Assembly: GCA_041484195.1 (NCBI GenBank)
Contig: JBGPHC010000024.1
Span: forward strand, 1-64,000
Source of the DNA: PSRI01 sp041484195
Lineage (GTDB): Bacteria > Bacteroidota > Bacteroidia > Chitinophagales > Chitinophagaceae
DNA length: 64,000 nucleotides
Direction: 5' to 3'
A program made the position numbers and the translations under genes. The notes beneath the pieces were generated by a model that was not told where the DNA came from, searched no databases, and worked only from the letters and a program-made list of their open reading frames with translations. Below are positions 1-6,042 of this stretch, in pieces; the stretch's first letter is position 1, and each line of letters opens with the position of its first letter.

Positions 1-128
1 ACTTTAAAAGAATGATGAACCTCTATACAAAGATGCTTTTAGGCTTTTTTATGCGCCTATTCTGCCTCATCCAAAATCTGCTGCTACCTGAAAAATATTT
101 TACACTAACCCCTAAAACGACTTTTTAA

Positions 129-377
129 GGGACGACTACTTATGCTAAGAATCTGAAGGGGAACCTGCTCTATATACATGGAACCGGCGATGACAATGTT
201 CATTACCAGAACGCGGAATTGCTATTGAATGAACTCATCCGTTACAATAAGCAATTTCAGTTCATGTCATATCCAAATCGTACCCATGGCATTTTTGAAG
301 GAGAAGGAACGACGCTTCATTTAAGAACATTATACACTCAATACCTGTTGGCGCATTGCCCTCCGGGACCAAGGTAG
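129..377 (+). pseudogene. C-terminal remnant of an S9 dipeptidyl peptidase (DPP IV-like)
   Basis: The reading frame ending at 377 encodes about 80 residues that look like the end of a prolyl oligopeptidase/DPP IV protein. It contains YIHGTGDDNVHYQN, which carries the catalytic Asp region, then YPNRTHGIF with the catalytic His, and it ends YLLAHCPPGPR, a typical DPP IV tail. An in-frame stop lies just upstream at 126-128, and no frame of bases 1-128 continues the homology, so the nucleophile Ser and the propeller are missing. This is a gene fragment, not a gene cut by the window edge. It is the first of several remnants in this region. Confidence 0.75.
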
Positions 378-729
378 GAACAGGTGAATCAGCCTCAACT
401 GGTGATCTACATCTGATGGCGGATGTTGCCTTGAAATTGTTCTTGAAAATTAGTAGCGGAAGTCACGCTCAACCGGGCATGGCTTCTTCGGACTATTGAG
501 AATTTTACAATGAAGAAGATGCAGGTTTGTAGTACCTCATAATTCTTTTCGAAAATGGTCTTGTAGCAGGGACAGAGCTCACCACCTGGTGAATGTTCCG
601 AAGGGCTAATTCAATTATTTATTTAAGCATTATTATAATGCCCGAGGACGACTTCAATAGTTTTCCAGAAAGCATTTTACAATTAAAATAAAAGGAAATA
701 CCGCGAAAATTTTTGTGTTCTATTTTCCA
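378..729. other. Non-coding stretch between two gene remnants
   Basis: No supported gene lies here. The stretch holds the minus-strand remnant at 484-600 described separately. The rest, 378-483 and 601-729, shows no motif, hairpin or coding frame that I can recognise. Confidence 0.5.
484..600 (-). pseudogene. Remnant copy of the 3' end of the 80-residue gene at 18981-19223
   Basis: On the minus strand the sequence reads GELCPCYKTIFEKNYEVLQ, nearly the same as GELYPCDKTIFEKNYEVLQ near the end of the intact gene at 18981-19223. DNA similarity continues past the intact gene's stop, including the shared string TTTTACAATGAAGAAGA. The stop is lost in this copy and the 5' part of the gene is absent. 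It is a diverged duplicate of the gene end plus a few flanking bases, found about 18 kb from its parent. Confidence 0.75.
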
Positions 730-840
730 ATGAAGACCACGATATTAAGAAGCACGAGTCGTTCGGCCGGCATATTACTAGCGATAAATCAACATCCATT
801 CCGAAACACTCATAGAATTGGTTTTTTAGAAAATAATCGC
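730..840 (+). repeat. Copy A of a small repeated ORF (other copy at 4963-5094)
   Basis: From the ATG at 730 the translation starts MKTTILRSTSRSAGI and continues AINQHPFRN, matching the 43-codon ORF at 4963. DNA identity is very high over the first 80 bases or so and fades after the HPFRN segment, although the RW-G/KWG end is still recognisable. Here the normal stop is gone and the frame runs on into the antisense of the broken primase gene, so this copy is probably not functional. I do not recognise the family. Confidence 0.7.
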
Positions 841-859
841 GACAGATGGGGGTTTCGCT

Positions 860-2240
860 CTATTTATAACATACTCGTACCAGTTTGGGGTTGGTGGTTT
901 GCTGGCTGCTTAGTTCTAATGTCTCTGCAACACTCGTTATTGTTTGTTCCCTTTGCACCTGGTTGTATAAGTCTATACTGTACCATTGCGGATGGTTTAC
1001 TTTTTCTTTATGCTGTACTTTCAATGTTACTTTCATCCGGTCAAGCCCGGTAATCTTTATGCCGCCTAAAACTTCAAAATACAGTTCGCAGTTATCATAA
1101 ATTAATAGTTCAGGGTTTGCAGTATTCAGTTTGCTTGCTGCCGGTGTAGTGATTGCCTGATGTGCTTTTTCTTTTTCAATTGAAAATAAAAAATTGGTTC
1201 GCTGTTCGATTAAGTCACTTAGTATCGCTGCATCTTCATGGCTTTGCAATAGAATGTTTATATCTTCTCCGGCCGGTAACGAGACCTTACTGAATTTGAT
1301 TGCAGGTAAAAGTTGTTTTAAGGTAACGGTATGCTTTGCCGTGGCCGCTTCTCCGGGTTCATCTGCATTGAGCATTAAAATAATTTCTTCCAACTGTGGC
1401 AGTGATACAATCGCTGTAATGTGTTCATCAGTTAAACCATTTGTTCCATAGAGTGATAAGATTGTAAACTGTTCGGTGATTTCCTTTTGCTGCAATAAAC
1501 TGGCTGCATCAATGATGCTTTCTGTAAGGAGCAACTTCTTTGTAGTTAGTGCCGGATAGCCTGGATAAAGTCCGTTTCTGTTCTGTAAATAAAAATGCCG
1601 TTGGTCGGTGTCGTTGCTGATGCTGCGGCCATACAGTGATATTATTTTATTCTCCTGGTTCTTTAACGGGAAGATGATACAATCCTTTGGCCATACATTA
1701 TAACCGCCTGCAGGTTTGGTTTTTAATAGTTCAATCTTTGCACAACTGTCCAGCATGACCCGGCCGGTTTCATGATGATAACGGTCGGTGATAAAACCAA
1801 CTTCATGCAGTCTGTAATCCAATGCCCGGCTTTGCATATATTCAACTGCTTTCTTTGTCATCGGCAGCGCCTTCGTAAAACTCTTAAAGGCTTTCGTCAG
1901 TACTGCTATCTTTTCCAATGGTTCGGTTTCAATAAAAAGTTTCGCTGCTGCCGGTGCTGGTGTAATTGCATTGGCATTGAGCAGCGAAGCTGCTTTTATC
2001 AATGCTTCATTTTTGCTGCAGTTTTCTTTGAGTTGTATAAACTGTACCTGATCACCGGTGCCGGCATTGCAGTTTGATGAGAAGCAGCAATAAGTATTTG
2101 TTGCAGGATAGATTTGTAATGATGGGGTTTTGTCCGGGTGGAATTGGCAAAGCAATCTGTTATTTTTGTCGGGTTTCAGGTTGTTAGTGTTGTCACACCT
2201 GGTTGAGGGTAAGCCGCTGTTTAATATCGGTTATTTCCAT
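860..2240 (-). pseudogene. Mobile-element DNA primase (CHC2 zinc finger plus TOPRIM), frameshifted
   Basis: The N-terminus starts at an ATG at 2240 (MEITDIKQRLTLNQV), hits TGA after about 15 codons, and resumes in another frame as NLKPDKNNRLLCQFHPDKT. It then continues for some 430 residues. CHC2-type zinc-finger features are visible (CQFHPDKTPSL, then CCFSSNC), followed by a TOPRIM-like core (LLLTESIIDAASLL, ILSLYGTNGL, LMLNADEPGE). Primases of this type are carried by Bacteroidota conjugative and mobilizable elements. The frameshift lies near 2187-2196, and the end (LVRVCYK) appears truncated where copy A of the small repeat begins. The open part alone would have to start at a TTG inside the zinc finger, so I call the gene broken. 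Confidence 0.8.
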
Positions 2241-2323
2241 GTGTGGATAAATTTTGTTTTTGTCGCTTATCAGATACAAAAATATCCCATCGTTTCATAT
2301 ACGCCTATATCCGATACTTTATT

Positions 2324-2355
2324 TTATCCCCAATAGTGTATAGTTTTGGGGATAA
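2324..2355. promoter_or_regulatory. Inverted repeat between the divergent primase and XRE genes, possible operator
   Basis: TTATCCCCA at 2324-2332 is repeated in reverse complement as TGGGGATAA at 2347-2355 around a 14-base AT-rich spacer. It sits between the primase remnant reading left and the XRE regulator remnant reading right, 36 bases before the regulator ATG. That position suits an operator bound by the regulator. The role is inferred from position and symmetry. Confidence 0.45.
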
Positions 2356-2391
2356 TCATTAAAAATTACAGCTAAAAACCTCTTTTCAGAT

Positions 2392-2735
2392 ATGAACACA
2401 GGTAAAATCATTACCGATCTCAGAGATAAAAAAGGATGGAGCCTGGCAGAGCTGGTGTCCTGGCCGATAACAGCGGAGTAAGCCGGGTAATGATCGGCAA
2501 GTATGAACGGGGCGAAGCCGTGCCCTCTATTGATGCCGCAAAAAAAATCGCCGATGCCCTCGAAGTCTCTTTAGATAACTTAGTAGGTGAAGGTTTATGA
2601 AATGGCTTTGATAAAAAAACTCTCAAACTGTTCCAGGAACTCGAACACCTCGAAGAAGAAAAGAAAAAAACACTCTACGATCTAATTGATACCTATATCC
2701 GCGATGCCAAAGGACGAAAAACTTACGCTTCCTAA
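2392..2735 (+). pseudogene. XRE-family helix-turn-helix regulator, broken by a frameshift and a stop
   Basis: The ATG at 2392 opens MNTGKIITDLRDKKGWSLAE. The frame shifts near 2455 and continues as LADNSGVSRVMIGKYERGEA, the recognition-helix part of an XRE HTH. It then runs to EVSLDNLVGEGL, where an in-frame TGA lies at 2598-2600. The same frame continues to EEEKKKTLYDLIDTYIRDAK and ends at TAA 2733-2735. The tail resembles the end of the intact XRE gene at 5142. With two lesions the gene cannot make a full protein. It lies divergent to the broken primase, the usual arrangement of an element control region. Confidence 0.8.
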
Positions 2736-2758
2736 AATATCTTTCACTCCCTGGTCGC

Positions 2759-2787
2759 ACAGGTCCAAGCGAGACGCTTGAACCTGT
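2759..2787. repeat. 29-base imperfect palindrome
   Basis: ACAGGTCCAAGC at 2759-2770 pairs with GCTTGAACCTGT at 2776-2787 with one mismatch and a 5-base loop. It follows the XRE remnant by 24 bases and has no T-run directly after it, so it looks more like a dispersed palindromic element than a simple terminator. Confidence 0.5.
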
Positions 2788-2894
2788 AACCTGATTTTTA
2801 CTTTTGTATGCTTGCGCGTGATTGGGGAAGAGTCAAAACATGTACCAGCATTAATTGCTCCTTCAGAAAAGCTTACGCACATTAAAATAGTAAC

Positions 2895-2914
2895 AAAGCC
2901 TCTCACGGGGCTTG
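2895..2914 (-). terminator. Probable terminator overlapping the immunity gene stop
   Basis: On the minus strand a stem AAGCC(CC)/(GA)GGCTT with a short GTGA-type loop spans the TGA of the Tai4-like gene and is followed by an AT-rich TGTTACTATTTT. The stem is short, so confidence is moderate. Confidence 0.45.
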
Positions 2915-3304
2915 TTTACCTAAATACTTTCGCAAACTTTTTACTTTTCGATTTAGTTTATCGCTTGTGAAAAATAATAACGAAGAAGTATAACAAAGAC
3001 ATTTACCTCTTTCTTCTGTATAAAAATCTTTATAGGCTTCTTGTTTTGAATATGCTAATATAGTATCAATTGCTTCTTGAGAATAATTACTTTCCTGAAA
3101 ATATTTTGAACCGAAGTAATCAACCGTTTTTGTATTAGCATTAGTATCTGCAATATTAATTTGCTCTGAATAAAACATCGCAGAAGCAAATAATTTTAAT
3201 TGAAGCTCACTACTATCAATATATTTTTTTGTAGCCTTGTTTTGGGCAAACAATAAAATTGGGCTAACCAATAGTAGAAAGAATATTTTTACTTTGCTAT
3301 CCAT
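2903..3304 (-). CDS. Tai4-like periplasmic immunity protein for a Tae4 amidase toxin
   Basis: The 133-residue product starts with a clear signal peptide (MDSKVKIFFLLLVSPILLFA, cleavage likely after FAQ), so it should act in the periplasm. The mature part is helix-rich and carries a CLC pair near residue 103. It directly follows the Tae4-like toxin and overlaps its 3' end by 16 bases, which argues for translational coupling. Tai4 proteins are small exported partners that block Tae4 peptidoglycan amidases, and export fits a toxin that cuts cell wall. The assignment rests mainly on position, size and signal peptide, with weaker sequence resemblance. Confidence 0.65.
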   Translation of the reverse strand: MDSKVKIFFLLLVSPILLFAQNKATKKYIDSSELQLKLFASAMFYSEQINIADTNANTKTVDYFGSKYFQESNYSQEAIDTILAYSKQEAYKDFYTEERGKCLCYTSSLLFFTSDKLNRKVKSLRKYLGKQAP

Positions 3305-4221
3305 ATGCTTACTCCTGTTACTTCAATCATAGGTAATTGCTTTGCGTCAGGATTTGCTGTATTCCAAGCTTGCCTTTGCGTATTTTCTTGTTTGATTTTA
3401 TCAGAATCAGGAAAATAACAATCGTGCCCACAACTGCCCTTCCCATCATAAATAGTAACGTGCCCCGTTGCATCGCCCCACCCAGTTACATCAAAAACAA
3501 CAACCCCCTTTTGCCCCTTGATTTCCGATACTTTGCTATCAAAATCTTTATCTGTGCTTTTTGTACTTATATCTGCCTTGCCGTACTCTCCCTTCATGTA
3601 ATCTTTAATATCGCTTTTTCGTAAAGCATAATCTTTACCATCACTTCCCTCAAGGGTGTACATTTTTTGCCCTTTGCTATTCTTAACATCAGTGTCTATG
3701 TCATTTCCAGATTTATTTAATGCTGTTGACATGCGTAATGCACATGTATTCGCATAAGGATTGTTATCACCTTTTGACGCGTTATCGTTATAAACCTTGG
3801 CAACTTGACCTCCTACACTATTATACATTTCTTTTGGAGTTCCTGTTGTCGGATAATTTGCTGCAAGAGTGGAGTAAGTCATGGGTAAAGTATCCCCCAA
3901 TGGGTCATTATGCAGAATAGGATTATTTCCCATCGCAGAATACAGGGTCTGTGAGTAGTCTGGCTTGCTATCAATCTGCCACCACCTGCCGAGCTGCGGG
4001 TCTAATTCCCGCAATTGGGTTTCATAAAGCTCTAATCCGCTGCCATCGCTGAACTCTTTGTTCTGTAATTCGGAACCTTTGTTGTAACGGTATTTATTTT
4101 CAGCATACTGGGTCTTCAGTGCCCTACTACTAATTCCCGCCATGATAAGCCCAAACGGATAATAATGCGTCTCCTCCAATACCCTCCCCCTGTGATGCGT
4201 TACCTGGAAATTGTCATAGAA

Positions 4222-4250
4222 CCTGCCTGCACTGCGTTTCGGCAGGCAGG
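4222..4250. repeat. 29-base palindromic insertion (second of two)
   Basis: The arms CCTGCCTGC and GGCAGGCAGG flank a 10-base centre. The homologous Rhs gene lacks this block: its GAACACATC is split here as GAA, insert, CACATC. The 29 bases break the reading frame of the displaced tip. Confidence 0.8.
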
Positions 4251-4413
4251 CACATCTGTAGGACCTTCATTGGACAGATACACATAAAGATAACCATTCG
4301 TGTTCATTATTTTACCCAGCTCCGCCATGGTTCCCTTCACATCGGCATTCGAATTTACCTGGCGGGTGCCACTGCTGGAATTTACCAGGTTGAACTGTTC
4401 GTCAAATAAAATC

Positions 4414-4443
4414 CCTGCCTGCGCCGAAGCTTCGGCAGGCAGG
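4414..4443. repeat. 30-base palindromic insertion (first of two)
   Basis: The arms CCTGCCTGC and GGCAGGCAGG match the element at 4222-4250, and the centre GCCGAAGCTTC is self-complementary around AAGCTT. The homologous gene reads ATCCAATTCATG uninterrupted, whereas here the block sits after ATC. At 30 bases it adds ten codons in frame. Confidence 0.8.
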
Positions 4444-4962
4444 CAGTTCATGTAGGCCTTGGGTATCCCGGCATTGGTATTGGGGTCCGAATTCTTCAGG
4501 TTGTCAATACTGGGATAGCCGCTGCTGGTAAAACTGGTGCCATTACGTTGGCCAATTGTGAATTTACTCGTGGGATCAAGGGCTCCTGAATTTCCTCCAA
4601 AGGCCGCGATAAGGCCCGTTATCATTTCGGAGACTATATGGCTGTTGTTATTATTTTGTCCCACGGATTTATAGAAGACATCCGTTCGGATATCCACGGT
4701 ATCGGTGGCCATCACCTTGAGCAGGATGCTGGGTCCAATGCGCCTGGCCGGATCGGTATAGTTCAATCGCACTACGGTGTGATTGCTGGTATCGGTGTCA
4801 TAACTGGCAGGACTGGACGAAGATTACCTTGCAGGTGCAAATTGGTATTTCCTGCTCACGAGATGCTTTTCTCCGAACTGCACAACAGAGAGTGCAGAGA
4901 CAAAGTATTTTACAGGAAAAATAAAAAGAAAGACCCCGGTAACTATTGCTTTTCATACCCCA

Positions 4963-5094
4963 ATGAAGATCACGTTTCTAAAAAGCACGAGTCGTTCGGC
5001 CGGCATAATACAAGCGATAAATCAACATCCGTTCCGAAACGCTCACGCCAGATTTCGGTTTTTGATTGCATACTTGGACAAGTGGGGGGCATAA
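4963..5094 (+). CDS. Small basic 43-residue ORF, repeated at 730
   Basis: The ORF reads MKITFLKSTSRSAGI, then AINQHPFRNAHARFRFL, and ends DKWGA before TAA at 5092-5094. It is rich in Arg, His and aromatic residues, with no signal peptide or membrane segment. The other copy at 730 keeps the protein sequence better than random drift would. Both copies lie near an XRE regulator, here 47 bases upstream of one in the same direction, so they may belong to one small module. I do not recognise the family. The preceding 4811-4962 has no gene that I can support. Confidence 0.4.
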   Translation: MKITFLKSTSRSAGIIQAINQHPFRNAHARFRFLIAYLDKWGA

Positions 5095-5109
5095 CTATAG
5101 CCTATTTGA

Positions 5110-5117
5110 TACTTTTG
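5110..5117 (+). promoter_or_regulatory. Bacteroidota -7 promoter element before the XRE gene
   Basis: TACTTTTG fits the TAnnTTTG consensus and lies 24 bases before the ATG at 5142. No clear -33 TTG was found at the usual spacing. Confidence 0.45.
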
Positions 5118-5141
5118 CATCTATACGCAACGCTTTACACT

Positions 5142-5498
5142 ATGAAGCAACAACTCTCTGACAGACTCCTAGAAGCCCGCAAAAAGAATGGATTATCCCA
5201 GCAGGACCTGGCCAAGCTGCATAAAGTGCATTTTACCAATGTAGGCAAGTATGAACGCGGGGAAGCCACCCCGGCCTCAGATATTTTAAACCGCATCGCC
5301 AAGGCCCTGGGAGTCACCACCGGCTTTCTAATGAACGGTACCATGCAGGATAAATCCGTCGATGCCATCAGCGACGAGGAACTGCTGGTGCAGTTCCGCA
5401 GGATTGAGAAGCTGCCCACAGAAAAAAAGAAGCTCGTCAAAGAGTTCCTCGATGCCTTTATCTTTAAAGCCGATCTGCAAAAACAACTGGCGTCTTAA
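5142..5498 (+). CDS. XRE-family transcriptional regulator
   Basis: The 118-residue protein starts at the ATG at 5142 (MKQQLSDRLLEARKKNGLSQ); the longer open frame upstream lacks homology and runs through the repeat region. Residues 5-62 form an XRE helix-turn-helix (SQQDLAKL, then VGKYERGEATPAS). The tail from about residue 75 is helical and charged (LPTEKKKLVKEFLDAFIFK), like the tail of the broken regulator at 2392. Such stand-alone XRE proteins usually repress their own promoter or an element's genes. Its target is unknown. It faces the Imm33 gene convergently and is followed by a terminator. Confidence 0.85.
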   Translation: MKQQLSDRLLEARKKNGLSQQDLAKLHKVHFTNVGKYERGEATPASDILNRIAKALGVTTGFLMNGTMQDKSVDAISDEELLVQFRRIEKLPTEKKKLVKEFLDAFIFKADLQKQLAS

Positions 5499-5502
5499 TG
5501 CA

Positions 5503-5530
5503 AAAAGCCACCCCCGAAAGTGGCTTCGGT
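5503..5530 (+). terminator. Rho-independent terminator after the XRE gene
   Basis: AAAGCCAC and GTGGCTT form a stem around CCCCGAAA immediately after the stop at 5498, followed by a weak T-rich run (TATTTTG). Confidence 0.6.
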
Positions 5531-5697
5531 ATTTTGTATCGGCACAAGCCTTGGCTCACGTCTACGACATCCTACTCGTGAAAGCCTTTCTCCTGATCTT
5601 TGCCAACACTTGAGCCAGGTGGACGTACCTTGCAGAATCCAAAATGGACTTGGATGACAGACCTTAGTTGCAGCCAATGGGGCAAATACAATTTTAA

Positions 5698-6042
5698 TTA
5701 AATATTTAATAATTCCTTGTCTTCCCATACATCCTCATAATCTGAAGCATACAAAAATCTCCATCCAGGAGCCAATCCCAAATATCTTATAATTTGTGGG
5801 CACCATTCAGGGAGATGTTCAATATGAAGAGGAACAAAAAATTCGGGGTCATAAGAAAAACCTTCACCAGCCCAGATATACCATCCAGATGTATCACCTT
5901 CAGGTGGATGGCGAAGTCCATTAATAGGGAAATTACCGTCTTTAACATTTAATGCAATTCCCACTTTCAAAAAGCATGGACTCGCAAGGAATGGGGCATT
6001 ATATTTTTCGCAAAGCATTTTTTGTTCTTTATCAAAATCCAT
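5698..6042 (-). CDS. Imm33/DUF2185-like immunity protein
   Basis: The 114-residue soluble protein has no signal peptide. It contains KVGIALNVKDGNFPINGLRH, PPEGDTSGWYIWAGE and LAPGWRFLYASDYEDVW, motifs I associate with the Imm33/DUF2185 immunity family. Its ATG at 6042 overlaps the end of the Rhs toxin gene by 11 bases, the classic toxin-immunity coupling. A cytosolic immunity protein fits the nuclease-like tip of that toxin, in contrast to the exported partner of the amidase tip at 2903. It is the last gene of the minus-strand Rhs train. Confidence 0.75.
   Translation of the reverse strand: MDFDKEQKMLCEKYNAPFLASPCFLKVGIALNVKDGNFPINGLRHPPEGDTSGWYIWAGEGFSYDPEFFVPLHIEHLPEWCPQIIRYLGLAPGWRFLYASDYEDVWEDKELLNI

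Larger units (their letters stand above)
3289..4800 (-). pseudogene. Displaced Rhs C-terminal tip with a Tae4-like amidase toxin domain
   Basis: Read from about 4800 down, this matches the large Rhs gene at 6032-12742 (LNYTDPARRIGP to YYPFGL.MAGIS). It then diverges into its own Rhs core (LDPQLGRWWQIDSKPD, NNPILHNDPLGD) and a 190-residue toxin. The toxin shows Tae4 features: NTCALRMSTALNKSG with the catalytic Cys and GDATGHVTIYDG with the catalytic His, followed by HDCYF. Tae4 enzymes cleave the gamma-D-glutamyl-mDAP bond of peptidoglycan. There is no start codon or leader, and a 29-base insertion at 4222 shifts the frame, splitting it into frames 4200-4772 and 3289-4179. It is best read as a silent cassette, though the toxin part itself is intact. 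Confidence 0.8.
4100..4800 (-). repeat. Direct repeat of the Rhs pre-core segment (partner at 6825-7480)
   Basis: This segment of the displaced tip is nearly identical to the segment of the full-length Rhs gene that encodes LNYTDPARRIGP through ALKT.YAENK. Similarity stops abruptly at both ends. The two copies lie in the same orientation about 2.7 kb apart, which would let homologous recombination join this tip to the main gene. Confidence 0.8.

Noticed and set aside
715..1053. 112-codon plus-strand open frame
   Set aside because: Only the start matches the small repeated ORF. The rest is antisense to the broken primase gene and has no protein features of its own.
2682..2906. 74-codon minus-strand frame
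   Set aside because: It crosses the 3' end of the XRE remnant and the palindrome, and has no recognisable motif.
4638..5141. Long N-terminal extension of the XRE gene
   Set aside because: The upstream part runs antisense through the Rhs fragment and through the repeat in another frame. XRE homology begins at the ATG at 5142.
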